From assembly GCA_009777825.1 (NCBI GenBank), contig WRLA01000025.1:1-39339 (forward strand): DNA of 39,339 bases, given 5' to 3'. Shown here one piece after another: positions 14,636 to 22,680 of this stretch. Below the pieces are notes generated by a model. That model was not told the DNA's origin, ran no database searches, and saw nothing but the letters and a program-made list of their open reading frames with translations. Position 1 is the stretch's first letter; each line of letters starts with the position of its first letter. Made by a program: the position numbers and the translations under genes. Source of the DNA: Bacteroidales bacterium (GTDB taxonomy: Bacteria > Bacteroidota > Bacteroidia > Bacteroidales > WRLA01).

Positions 14636-16933
14636 TCACCACATATAATTGATTGTAACCTCCACCTCTGCTTTCCTCCCCTTGTCATCGGCGACGGTGA
14701 TAGTACTTTTCCCTGCCGGCGGATGGACGAACAGCGCCTCTTTTCGTCCGCAGGTGCCGCAGTAGCGGTTGTTGATGAACCAATAGACATTTTTCACGTC
14801 GCTTTCCGCCATGCAGGAGAGCATCAGTTGCTGATCTTTTTCTAAGAAGTACTCCGACGGTTCGGGCGAACTGATGACGAGTGTTTTTCCGGAGAACACT
14901 TTGGTACATTCGGGGTTGTGGAGCGGGATTTTCTCGTAGGGGATTTGTTCGCTTTCGTAGAAGGCGGTCAGTTCGGGTGGGTAGTTGTAGTAATATTTCA
15001 GTTTGTAGCCCGTTTCCGGGTGGCAGTCGCGGCAGTAGGAGATGGTGGAGTCGTTGTTGACGAAGACGTTTACGAGATGTTCGCATGTTCCCGAGAAAGA
15101 GACGCCGGGTTTAAAGCAGTCCACGACGATGGAGGTGCAGAAGTCGGCGGGTGGCAGTCCGCTCTCGGTGCAGACTAAGCGGTAGTCCATGTCGGCGGGT
15201 GGCACGAACCATTTCCCGACGGTTTTGGCGTCCACGGAGGCGAAGATGTCGAACAGCAGCGGCACGGCGAACTCGGCGCCGTTGAGCGCGGAGACCGTTT
15301 TTCCCGAAAAGTTGCCGATCCAGACGCCGATGGTGTAGTCGGGATTATAACCTATCGCCCATGCATCGCGCCGCCCGTAGGAGGTGCCGGTTTTCCAGGC
15401 GATGCGCGGGATGTCCGACGACAGTTCCCAGCCGTTGGGGAGGTCGGGACGGCGCAGTCGGGTAAGGCTTTCGGTGATCATGTACGCCGCCGCCGGAGAG
15501 ACGATGGTGTCGCCTGCGGCGGCGGATTGTTGTTGCAACAGTGTCAACGGTTTATAGGCGCCGCCGTCGGCGAAGGCGGCGTACAAGCCGGTGAGTTCGT
15601 AGAGCGAGCAGCCGCAGCCACCCAATGCTAACGACAATCCTAAATCGTTACGTCTCTTTTCGATGGAACGGAAGCCGCAGTTTGTCAAAGCTCCCGTCAT
15701 CACGTTGATTCCCATCTCGTTCAGCAGCGACACCGTCGGGATGTTCAGCGAGAGCGACAGCGCCTCTTCCGCCGAGACGCTGCCTTTGAATTTCCCGTCG
15801 TAGTTCTGTGGCGCGTAGCCTTGATAACTCACCGGCAAATCCAGCAATTTCCTTTTGGGCGTGATGAGACCTTTGTCGTAGGCTAAGGCGTAAATCAACG
15901 GTTTCAAAGTACTTCCGGGCGAACGGACGGCGCACACGCCGTTGACCTGACCGTTGTATTTCTCTTCGTTAAAATCCACCGACCCTTGCCACGCCACCAC
16001 GCTTCTGTCCTGATTGCGAATGACCAACACCGCGATATTTTCCGCTCCCTTGCGGCGAATAATCGGCGCATACTGTGCGATTTTCTTTTCGAGCCACTCC
16101 TGTTTGTTGAGGTCAATAGACGCCGACAGCAATGACGCCTGGGGATGCCTCCGTTTCAAGAACCACGCATAGTGGTTGGCAAACGTCGGAGCGGCGCGTC
16201 GCTGGGCTTGCAGTGGTTCGTTCAGCGCGTCGGCGATGGCTTTCTCGGAGAAGACCTTATCTTTTTGAAATCGTTTCAGCAGGGCGTCGCGTTTTTTCAG
16301 CAGGGCGTCGTCGTTGACGCCGGGGCGTAAGCCGTTGGGGTCGTTTGGGATAGATGCCAAAACAGAGACCTGCGACAAACTCAGCGACACCGGCATCTGC
16401 CCGAAATACAAGAGCGAGGCAGCTTTCACGCCTTCGATATTCCCGCCGTAGGGGACATGGTTCAGATACATCGTAAGTATCTCTTTATTAGAGTAATGCA
16501 CCTCCAACTGCAACGCCCGAAACGCCTCTATCAATTTACTTTTGAAGGTGCGCGGGCGCGGCTCCATCATCCGCGCTAACTGCATGGTGATGGTCGAGGC
16601 ACCCGACTTTATCTCCCCCGAAACGGAATTTTGAAATACCGCCCGCGCCAACGCCGCCGGATTGACGCCGAAATGCCAAAAGAAATATTTATCTTCCTTA
16701 TGCACAATGGCTTTCATCACGTCGGCGGGCAGTTCCTCGTAACGACACTCTATCTTCCATTTGTCTTGACCGTTCAAAAAAGCGTGGACGGGGTCGCCTC
16801 GACAATCGGTAATCAACAGCGAGTAATCCTGCGAAATCCTGAGCGGAAACACAAAGTCAATAGTAAAAAACAGTACCAACAGCGCCAAGAATGTTGTTAT
16901 TATGACTTTTAGTACGTACCGTTTTTTCTTCAT
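14636..16933 (-). CDS. pbpC: Penicillin-binding protein 1C
   Basis: A bifunctional class A peptidoglycan synthase of 765 residues in the inner membrane, facing the periplasm. One transmembrane helix spans about residues 9-30. The glycosyltransferase domain (about 55-230) has the catalytic Glu in HKEDKYFFWHFGVNP (E80) and the GASTITMQLAR motif. The transpeptidase domain (about 290-570) has SxxK as STLK at 341-344, SxN as SLN at 395-397, and KTGT at 514-517, all intact. The C-terminal 85 residues form the BiPBP_C domain typical of PBP1C. The alpha-2-macroglobulin gene that often precedes pbpC is absent. Instead, a 58-codon AAA-ATPase stub sits 8 nt upstream and may share its transcript. Confidence 0.95.
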   Translation of the reverse strand: MKKKRYVLKVIITTFLALLVLFFTIDFVFPLRISQDYSLLITDCRGDPVHAFLNGQDKWKIECRYEELPADVMKAIVHKEDKYFFWHFGVNPAALARAVFQNSVSGEIKSGASTITMQLARMMEPRPRTFKSKLIEAFRALQLEVHYSNKEILTMYLNHVPYGGNIEGVKAASLLYFGQMPVSLSLSQVSVLASIPNDPNGLRPGVNDDALLKKRDALLKRFQKDKVFSEKAIADALNEPLQAQRRAAPTFANHYAWFLKRRHPQASLLSASIDLNKQEWLEKKIAQYAPIIRRKGAENIAVLVIRNQDRSVVAWQGSVDFNEEKYNGQVNGVCAVRSPGSTLKPLIYALAYDKGLITPKRKLLDLPVSYQGYAPQNYDGKFKGSVSAEEALSLSLNIPTVSLLNEMGINVMTGALTNCGFRSIEKRRNDLGLSLALGGCGCSLYELTGLYAAFADGGAYKPLTLLQQQSAAAGDTIVSPAAAYMITESLTRLRRPDLPNGWELSSDIPRIAWKTGTSYGRRDAWAIGYNPDYTIGVWIGNFSGKTVSALNGAEFAVPLLFDIFASVDAKTVGKWFVPPADMDYRLVCTESGLPPADFCTSIVVDCFKPGVSFSGTCEHLVNVFVNNDSTISYCRDCHPETGYKLKYYYNYPPELTAFYESEQIPYEKIPLHNPECTKVFSGKTLVISSPEPSEYFLEKDQQLMLSCMAESDVKNVYWFINNRYCGTCGRKEALFVHPPAGKSTITVADDKGRKAEVEVTINYMW

Positions 16934-16941
16934 AACGGATA

Positions 16942-17118
16942 CTATTTAACATCCAAAAACATGAACTGTTTTTCCATTGATGATTGACGGGCAGCGTGAA
17001 TGACGTAATACCGTTTCGTACTGATAAGTTCTACTAACTCGTCGTGCAAACGCCCTGTCGCATCAATCATATAATGTTCGCCCTCTATGCAGGGACCGGC
17101 TACATTAAAGTATTTCAT
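16942..17118 (-). pseudogene. N-terminal stub of an AAA-ATPase-like protein
   Basis: A 58-codon frame begins MKYFNVAGPCIEGEHYMIDA and reaches YYVIHAARQS. This is the hallmark start of the large Bacteroidetes AAA-ATPase-like proteins (usually with a C-terminal PD-(D/E)XK nuclease domain). There the next residues are GKTT of the Walker A loop. In this copy the sequence switches to unrelated residues exactly before GKT and stops. A promoter lies 45 bp upstream, so a short peptide may still be made. The stop is 8 nt from the pbpC start. What remains is certainly not a working ATPase. Confidence 0.75.
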
Positions 17119-17162
17119 ACCTATGATATATTTTTTTGTGATACATTGAGTTTATCGAAATG

Positions 17163-17170
17163 CAAAGATA
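17163..17170 (-). promoter_or_regulatory. Promoter of the AAA stub and pbpC (TATCTTTG)
   Basis: The minus strand carries a perfect TAnnTTTG element 45 bp upstream of the stub's ATG. It is the only such element before pbpC. Confidence 0.65.
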
Positions 17171-17247
17171 CAAGTTTAATTGAAAATTGAAAGTTGAAAA
17201 TTTTATTCAGTTACTCAGTTATTCAATCATTCATAACTAAAAAGTCG

Positions 17248-17255
17248 TATCTTTG
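17248..17255 (+). promoter_or_regulatory. Promoter of hldD (TATCTTTG)
   Basis: A perfect TAnnTTTG element lies 32 bp before the hldD start. It is divergent from the pbpC promoter. The A+T-rich spacer holds a TTACTCAGTTATTCA tandem (about 17208-17233) of a type also found at 27147 and 30650. Confidence 0.7.
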
Positions 17256-17286
17256 CCACAGTTATCATTTCATCAAAAATAAGAGC

Positions 17287-18243
17287 ATGAAGAAAGTAAT
17301 CGTTACCGGCGCAGCCGGATTTATCGGGAGTTGTTTGGTAGAAGCGTTAAACCGGAAAAGCATTGGAGATGTGGTTATTGTAGATGATTTTTCGCGGGAA
17401 GATAAACGGCGGAATTGGACGGAGCGGCGTTTTTGCGACAAGGTTGAGCGGGACCTGTTTTTTCAATGGTTCGACGTTCATTATCTGGATGTCGGCTTTG
17501 TGTTTCACATCGGCGCCCGCACCGACACGACCGAGTTTGACACCTCCGTCTTCGACCGCCTCAACGTAACATTCACCCAAAAGATGTGGGAAGCCTGCTC
17601 CAAATACGAAATACCGCTGGTGTACGCAAGTTCGGCGGCGACGTATGGCTTGGGCGAACATGGCTATGACGACCGGCACGACATTGTTACCAAACTGCAA
17701 CCGCTGAATCCTTACGGCGTCTCCAAGAACGAGTTTGACAAATGGGCATTGCAACAGACCGCCACTCCGTCGTCGTGGTACGGTTTTAAATTTTTCAATG
17801 TATATGGTCCCAACGAGTATCACAAAGGACGGATGGCGTCGGTGATCCTCCACGCTTTCCGTCAAATCTCGCAAACCGGAAAGATGGTGCTGTTTCAGTC
17901 GCACTGCCCCGATTTTGAAGACGGGATGCAACTCCGCGACTTCGTTTACGTCAAAGACGTGGTAGATGTCCTGATCTGGACGATGGAACAACACCCCGAA
18001 AACGGAATCTACAACCTCGGAACCGGCAAGGCTCGCCCGTTTTTGGCTCTGGCGCAAGCAGTCTTCCATGCCATGAACCTGCCCGAAAACATCTCTTTCA
18101 TCCCAACGCCGGAAGACATTCGCGATAAATACCAATACTTCACGGAAGCCAACATGGCAAAACTCTGCAAAGCAGGCTACGACAAAACCTTTACTTCGTT
18201 GGAAACAGGGGTGGAGGAGTATGTTAGAGGGTATCTTGCATAG
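17287..18243 (+). CDS. hldD: ADP-L-glycero-D-manno-heptose 6-epimerase
   Basis: The last enzyme of ADP-heptose synthesis for the lipopolysaccharide inner core. It inverts C6 of ADP-D-glycero-D-manno-heptose. It is an extended short-chain dehydrogenase of 318 residues with an NADP-binding GAAGFIG loop at 8-14. The active-site serine is in YASSAATYG (S115/S116), and the Tyr and Lys are in NPYGVSK (Y143, K147). The segment KFFNVYGPNEYHKGRMASV is distinctive for HldD. I chose the ATG at 17287, as the upstream extension contains the promoter. No other heptose genes are adjacent, so the gene appears free-standing. Confidence 0.95.
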   Translation: MKKVIVTGAAGFIGSCLVEALNRKSIGDVVIVDDFSREDKRRNWTERRFCDKVERDLFFQWFDVHYLDVGFVFHIGARTDTTEFDTSVFDRLNVTFTQKMWEACSKYEIPLVYASSAATYGLGEHGYDDRHDIVTKLQPLNPYGVSKNEFDKWALQQTATPSSWYGFKFFNVYGPNEYHKGRMASVILHAFRQISQTGKMVLFQSHCPDFEDGMQLRDFVYVKDVVDVLIWTMEQHPENGIYNLGTGKARPFLALAQAVFHAMNLPENISFIPTPEDIRDKYQYFTEANMAKLCKAGYDKTFTSLETGVEEYVRGYLA

Positions 18244-18386
18244 AAAAACTGTGGGGATGTGATGTAGAGGTGTTCATTAGTTCAATACATCCGGCTTTTC
18301 AAGGTTGCAAGTGTACATGAAATTTTTGAATTACACGCAGACAGTTTAAATTTTGCCACGAATTTCAAAACGGCAGAATACTGAAC

Positions 18387-18596
18387 ATGCCCCCGCCCAC
18401 CAAAAGCAGCAAAATACCCACTACTTTCGGCAATGCCGAAAGCCAAACCGTCGTAAAACCCGGCAACATGAACGCTTACACCCCCACCGAAATCAGAGCC
18501 ATGCTACTGCACGACAAAAAAACCGGCAAGTTGGATACCAAGATGAAAGCTTTCCGCATCGGAGGCGGACAGGGGGCGGTTAATGTGAAAAAATAA
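18387..18596 (+). CDS. Small hypothetical protein
   Basis: A 69-residue frame with codon use and GC content like nearby real genes. It starts MPPPTKSSKIPTTFGNAE and continues with YTPTEIRAMLLHDKKTGKLDTKMKAFRIGGGQGAV. It is basic, proline- and glycine-containing, and has no signal peptide or membrane segment. No clear promoter or ribosome site precedes it, and I recognise no family. It could be a stand-alone small protein or the C-terminal remnant of a larger gene. The stretch 18244-18386 before it holds nothing I can identify apart from a short GCCACGAATT repeat piece. Confidence 0.4.
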   Translation: MPPPTKSSKIPTTFGNAESQTVVKPGNMNAYTPTEIRAMLLHDKKTGKLDTKMKAFRIGGGQGAVNVKK

Positions 18597-18619
18597 CTCG
18601 GTGAAACTCTGTGTACTCA

Positions 18620-18679
18620 GTGTCTCTGTGCTGAATAAAATATTGAAATAACTTTTGTCTTTTTTCAGCACAGAGACAC
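18620..18679. repeat. Inverted repeat, CTCTGTG family
   Basis: The arms GTGTCTCTGTGCTGAA (18620-18635) and TTCAGCACAGAGACAC (18664-18679) are perfectly complementary over 16 bp with a 28-nt loop. They are part of a family also present at 22681-22697, 33568-33607 and 38881-38967. Lying between convergent genes, this copy may act as a two-way terminator. Confidence 0.85.
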
Positions 18680-18702
18680 AAAGGCCACAGAGGCGCACAG
18701 AG

Positions 18703-18725
18703 CATCTTACGGTCTTACGGTCTTA
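18703..18725. repeat. Second copy of the 23-bp TAAGACCGTAAGAC repeat
   Basis: It matches 4211-4233 in opposite orientation with one mismatch. It encodes the last residues of the SDR (KTVRP), so the repeat has reset that protein's C-terminus or arisen within it. Confidence 0.7.
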
Positions 18726-19477
18726 AACGCCACATTCCCCGTTGCCTGACAAGTCGGCGTAACGGTGATTTCGCAAATTTGCACATGTGGCGGTGCTGAG
18801 GTGGCGTAGAAGATGATATCGGCGATGTCGTCTCCCGTAAGCGGTTCGATGCCTTGATACACCTTGTTGGCGCGTTCCACGTCTCCGTGAAAGCGCACGA
18901 TGCTGAAGTTGGTTTCGGTCATGCCGGGTTGAATGTTGGTAACGCGGATGGGCGTTTCGACCAAGTCCTGTCTCAAGCCGTCGGACAGCGTTTTGACCGC
19001 TGCTTTGGTGGCGCAATAGACGGCTCCGTTGGGATAGGCGTGTATGCCGGCGATGGATCCGATGTTGATGATGTGTCCTTGCCGGCGGCGCAGCATCGTT
19101 GGAAGCACGGCGCGGGTTACGTAAAGCAAGCCCGTTACGTTGGTGGCTATCATCTCTTCCCAGTCGTTCACTAAGTTGTCCTGTAGTTTTTCGAGACCGA
19201 GCGCTAATCCTGCGTTATTGACCAGGACGTCAATGTCGGAAAACGCTTCAGGCAGCCCTTTTACGGCGGCGTCCACGGCTTCTTTATCCCTGACGTCCAA
19301 CGCAAAAGCATGCACGGGAACGTGAAACCGCTCTTGCAACGACTTCGACAACTCCGTGATTTTCTGTTCATTGCGTGCGCACAGTATCAGACGGCATCCT
19401 GCCGCTGCAAATTTCTCCGCTGCGGATTTTCCTATTCCGCTGCTTGCTCCGGTAATAAAAACGGTACTATTCATCAC
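18707..19477 (-). CDS. YdfG-like short-chain dehydrogenase
   Basis: A classical NADP-dependent short-chain dehydrogenase of 256 residues. It has the cofactor loop TGASSGIG at 10-17, the structural NNAG motif in DVLVNNAGLALG, the catalytic Ser in NIGSIAG, and YCATK for the Tyr-x3-Lys pair. The stretch LVNNAGLALG, together with RAVLPTM and GHIINIGS, is close to E. coli YdfG, which oxidises 3-hydroxy acids and serine. YdfG-type activity is therefore likely, but the substrate is unproven. The start could be either of the first two Met codons. The final residues are encoded by a dispersed repeat. Confidence 0.88.
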   Translation of the reverse strand: MMNSTVFITGASSGIGKSAAEKFAAAGCRLILCARNEQKITELSKSLQERFHVPVHAFALDVRDKEAVDAAVKGLPEAFSDIDVLVNNAGLALGLEKLQDNLVNDWEEMIATNVTGLLYVTRAVLPTMLRRRQGHIINIGSIAGIHAYPNGAVYCATKAAVKTLSDGLRQDLVETPIRVTNIQPGMTETNFSIVRFHGDVERANKVYQGIEPLTGDDIADIIFYATSAPPHVQICEITVTPTCQATGNVAFKTVRP

Positions 19478-19510
19478 CTCTTAATTATCAAAATTATTTA
19501 ATCATTTTGG

Positions 19511-19518
19511 CAAAGATA
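19511..19518 (-). promoter_or_regulatory. Promoter of the SDR gene (TATCTTTG)
   Basis: The minus strand carries a perfect TAnnTTTG element 34 bp before the SDR start, divergent from the next promoter. Confidence 0.65.
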
Positions 19519-19580
19519 CGAAATTAATTGAGAATTGAAAATATCCCCTTTGCGGTGAATAATAAGTATAATAAAAATGC

Positions 19581-19588
19581 TATCTTTG
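19581..19588 (+). promoter_or_regulatory. Promoter of the DUF3791-DUF3990 pair (TATCTTTG)
   Basis: A perfect TAnnTTTG element lies 29 bp before the first gene of the pair. Confidence 0.65.
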
Positions 19589-19616
19589 CAGTTTGATAAA
19601 ATCAAGTAATTAGACA

Positions 19617-19853
19617 ATGGAAACACGAGCGGTAAACAAGGAAACGAGCGATAAAATAAGTTTTGTAACTTATATCGTACCTGCTTTTGCGGATGCCTAC
19701 AAAATGAATGTTCAGGATGCTTATTTTTATTTAAAAAATCATGGGGGTTGGGATTTTCTTAATGAGCATTGGTGGGCTTTGCATACAGATAGTCCCTTTT
19801 GGGCAGTAAGAAGTATTTACAATATTTGTTATCAAAATGGAGGGTTAAAATGA
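19617..19853 (+). CDS. DUF3791-family small protein
   Basis: A 78-residue protein with the DUF3791 pattern: FVTYIVPAFADAYKMN, then YFYLKNHGGWDFLNEHWWALHT, then AVRSIYNICYQNGG. DUF3791 proteins have no settled function but occur next to DUF3990 proteins, as here. The pair is arranged like a toxin-antitoxin module, with the small gene first and the stop codon overlapping the next start by 4 nt (ATGA). The region is clearly richer in A+T than the genes around it. I infer an antitoxin-like or substrate-binding role only from this arrangement. Confidence 0.8.
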   Translation: METRAVNKETSDKISFVTYIVPAFADAYKMNVQDAYFYLKNHGGWDFLNEHWWALHTDSPFWAVRSIYNICYQNGGLK

Positions 19854-20527
19854 AATTATATCACGGAAGTTATATTAAAATTGATGTGATTGACCTCACA
19901 AAAGCAAAGCCATACAAAGATTTTGGCAGGGCTTTTTATGTAACAAAATATTATGAACAAGCCAAAACTTGGGCTGACCGGATAGGAAGAGAACACGGAA
20001 AAAACGGAATTGTTACAGAATTTGAATTTGACGAATACGCTTATGAAGATGAAAGTTTAAAAGTTGCAATTTTTGAAAATTATGATGAACGATGGCTTGA
20101 TTTTATAGTTCTTAATCGCAACAATAGAACGCAAATGCACGACTATGACATTGTGGAAGGTCCGATTGCAGACGACAAAGTACAAAACAGAATAATTGAT
20201 TATTTGAACGGTGAAATTACTAAAACAGATTTTTTGGAAGAATTGAAATGGCACGAAGAAACGCATCAAATCGGTTTTTGTTCCGTTAGATCATTGCAAT
20301 TTCTCAAACAAATAGATAACAACAAGCGGGTTTCAAAATTTTTACATATTGGCGAACCAATTGTTGAAAACTTGGTAATTGATTTCAATTTTGACTATAA
20401 AACAGCCGCCGACAAGTTTTTTTCGTCAAATACATTTTCAAAACTGGCAGACACCTCTACCCAACTTTACCTAAAACCCTGGCAAAAAATTTACGAAATA
20501 TTAAAAATCGAATTAAATAATTTTTAA
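19850..20527 (+). CDS. DUF3990 protein, probable ADP-ribosyltransferase-like toxin
   Basis: A 225-residue protein starting MKLYHGSYIKIDVIDL, with FGRAFYVTKYYEQAKTWADR following. The LYHGS...DFGxGFYxTxxxxQA pattern marks DUF3990, a family I recall as grouped with the ADP-ribosyltransferase fold. A family-typical DYDIVEGPIADDKV segment lies at about residues 98-111. The residues beyond about 125 (TDFLEELKWHEETHQIGFCSVRSLQFLK) continue the family pattern. I chose the ATG at 19850 because it overlaps the upstream stop and follows GGAGGG. The stop overlaps the convergent phosphotransferase stop. Toxicity and target are not shown by the sequence. Confidence 0.8.
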   Translation: MKLYHGSYIKIDVIDLTKAKPYKDFGRAFYVTKYYEQAKTWADRIGREHGKNGIVTEFEFDEYAYEDESLKVAIFENYDERWLDFIVLNRNNRTQMHDYDIVEGPIADDKVQNRIIDYLNGEITKTDFLEELKWHEETHQIGFCSVRSLQFLKQIDNNKRVSKFLHIGEPIVENLVIDFNFDYKTAADKFFSSNTFSKLADTSTQLYLKPWQKIYEILKIELNNF

Positions 20528-22506
20528 TGCGTCTGCTCTGGAGTGGAGAGGTCATCATCAATCATCCTGTCATTATATTGTTGACGAAAGGATTTTAGTT
20601 TGTTATACATTCGTTCTGCCCGTTCCGGTTCGCTGTTCAGAAGATTTTCCGTCAACAGGCGGTCGGAGTGGAAATTATAGAGCGCTGTCGCCTTGTCGTC
20701 GGACGCTTTCAGCACGTAATAGCCTTCGTAGAGCATGTAAAAGTCGTTTAAGGTGTTGATGGCGAATCGTTTTTCTGCGTTTTGGGTGTCGAAGGCGTCC
20801 ATTCCGAAGGCGAAGTAGGGCTGGTCGAAGTTCAGGTAGTTCAACAGCGTCGGCATGATGTCTATTTGCTGGATGACTTCCTCTTTCTTGACGCCTTTTA
20901 TCGTTTCATTTCCCGGTTCGTAGAAGATCATCGGGACTTGAGCCATGCCCACAAAGGTTTTATATTCATCGTAAACGCTGGCGTTGGTGTGGTCGGCGGT
21001 GATGACAAAGACCGTATTACGGAACCAAGGCGCTTGCGATGCGCTTTCAAAGAATCTCCGCAGCGCATAATCGGTATATCCGACAGTGCGATGGATGGGA
21101 TGCGCCCCCTCCGGAAAAACGCCCTCATACTGCGGCGGCAGCACAAACGGATGATGCGACGAGACCGTGAAGATGGAAGACATAAACGGTTGCGGCTTGC
21201 TGTTGAAAACGTCCACGCAATATTGCAAAAACGGCTCGTCCCAGATTCCCCACCAGCCGTCGAAGTCGGCGTTATTGCCATATTCCGTCCGTCCGTAATA
21301 GTGGTCGAAGCCTGCCATGTTGGCAAAAGCCTGAAAGCCCATGGAGCCGTTGGGCGCGCCGTGCATAAACGAACAGTCGTAACCTTTCGTCTTCAACAGC
21401 GCCGGCAATCCGTTGATGGCATTGTTGGCGTAGATGGACAAGACGTAATTGGTTGATAATGACGGAATACTCGCCAAGATGGACGGCATGGCGTCTATGG
21501 ATTTCCTGCCGTTGGCAAAACTGTATTCAAAAACCAAACTCTCATTAATCAACGAATCGAGGAACGGCGTATATCCTTTGTAACCGGATATTTTACTCTC
21601 TTTGTTCAATCCGCCGACATACTCCTGAGACAAACTTTCGACAATGATGATAACCACGTTTTTCGGTGTAAAACCAACACTGTCAGCCTTTTTTGGGTAG
21701 TGCACGGGGGAGTAGATGGCGGTCATCTCTTCCTGCGACTGAAAATAGGTCAGTCGTTCAAACTGCTCCTGAGTCAGCGTGCGATAGATGGAAAAGGGCG
21801 TGTTCAGCACGATGCCGACTTCCGCAGGCGTGTTCACATATTGAGCGGCGTTGCTGATGGTGATGGGGCGCGTGCTGTGCCGGAAACCGCCGCGGATGCC
21901 GTTAACCGTGAGATAGACAATCAACGCCATCACCACGACCTGCACCGGATAGAAAATCCAGCGGTTGCGGATGAGTTGCTTGCCCGTCTTCACCCGTTTG
22001 TACAGCCACACCATCAACGCTATCAACGCCATCCAAATCACTACCACATACCAGAAATCCAACAGAAAGCGTCCCATCAGCGGGGCGTTGCCGGCGTCGT
22101 TCGAAAACTCGTTCACCACGTTCCACGTCGTCCGCCGCATCGTGTAGCGGAAATAGATGAAATCCACACAGTTAAGCGCTAAGGCTAAGGCGTTTGTTAC
22201 GTAGTAAATCCAGTCGAAAATCCGCTGCGGAATCGAACGGTAACGAAACCAAAACGGCATGATGAAACAGAAGATATACGCAATGTTGGTGTATAAAACC
22301 GCCGTCAGGTCGAACTTCAAACCCGCCGCCATCAGATACAGGAAATGTCCGAAAGTCATGCCGGGGTACAAATCACCGTTGAGCAGGTAAAAAATCACGC
22401 GGCACAACGAAAAAAGCAACATCGAAACAGCCAACCGTGCCACTAACACGAAATAAATGTTTCCGAAAAACCTGCTCTCTTGTGCTTTATTGCTACTTCT
22501 AACCAT
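20524..22506 (-). CDS. LtaS-like membrane phosphotransferase/sulfatase-fold protein
   Basis: A 660-residue inner-membrane protein. Five transmembrane segments lie in the first 205 residues (about 17-42, 53-85, 98-117, 149-169, 183-203). They are followed by a large extracytoplasmic alkaline-phosphatase/sulfatase-fold domain. Metal and catalytic positions are visible. The acid is in NVVIIIVESLS (E290). The nucleophile position in NGRKSIDAMPS is occupied by Ser (S336), where lipoteichoic acid synthases have Thr. Further metal ligands include SSHHPF and TADHT. In Gram-negatives such proteins usually transfer phosphoglycerol or phosphoethanolamine to surface glycans. The exact substrate is unknown. 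Convergent with DUF3990, and no clear promoter was seen. Confidence 0.85.
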   Translation of the reverse strand: MVRSSNKAQESRFFGNIYFVLVARLAVSMLLFSLCRVIFYLLNGDLYPGMTFGHFLYLMAAGLKFDLTAVLYTNIAYIFCFIMPFWFRYRSIPQRIFDWIYYVTNALALALNCVDFIYFRYTMRRTTWNVVNEFSNDAGNAPLMGRFLLDFWYVVVIWMALIALMVWLYKRVKTGKQLIRNRWIFYPVQVVVMALIVYLTVNGIRGGFRHSTRPITISNAAQYVNTPAEVGIVLNTPFSIYRTLTQEQFERLTYFQSQEEMTAIYSPVHYPKKADSVGFTPKNVVIIIVESLSQEYVGGLNKESKISGYKGYTPFLDSLINESLVFEYSFANGRKSIDAMPSILASIPSLSTNYVLSIYANNAINGLPALLKTKGYDCSFMHGAPNGSMGFQAFANMAGFDHYYGRTEYGNNADFDGWWGIWDEPFLQYCVDVFNSKPQPFMSSIFTVSSHHPFVLPPQYEGVFPEGAHPIHRTVGYTDYALRRFFESASQAPWFRNTVFVITADHTNASVYDEYKTFVGMAQVPMIFYEPGNETIKGVKKEEVIQQIDIMPTLLNYLNFDQPYFAFGMDAFDTQNAEKRFAINTLNDFYMLYEGYYVLKASDDKATALYNFHSDRLLTENLLNSEPERAERMYNKLKSFRQQYNDRMIDDDLSTPEQTH

Positions 22507-22598
22507 CTGTATATGCTTTACTGAAAATAACGGAAAAGAGATATTGTTATTTTAATAAGGAAAGTAAAAAAATAACCGCAAGGAATAGAAAAAAGAGT

Positions 22599-22606
22599 TA
22601 TCTTTG
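22599..22606 (+). promoter_or_regulatory. Orphan plus-strand promoter (TATCTTTG)
   Basis: A perfect TAnnTTTG element followed by GCGGG points right into the 3' end of the convergent upp gene. No plus-strand frame of note follows in 22607-22680. It may be the remains of a lost gene or drive an antisense or small RNA. The gap 22507-22680 holds nothing else I can identify. Confidence 0.45.
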
Positions 22607-22680
22607 CGGGCAATATTTTTGTGTGTTAATCAATCATAGGAACAGAGGGGAAAAGAAAGCTACCGTCGAAGTAGGAAAAT

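Noticed and set aside
17347..18135. Minus-strand frame of 262 residues opposite hldD
   Set aside because: It is fully overlapped by the well-supported hldD and contains no recognisable domain.
20782..22182. Long plus-strand frames opposite the LtaS-like gene
   Set aside because: They are shadows of a clearly conserved minus-strand protein. Composition is unusual (histidine- and arginine-rich) and there are no promoters.
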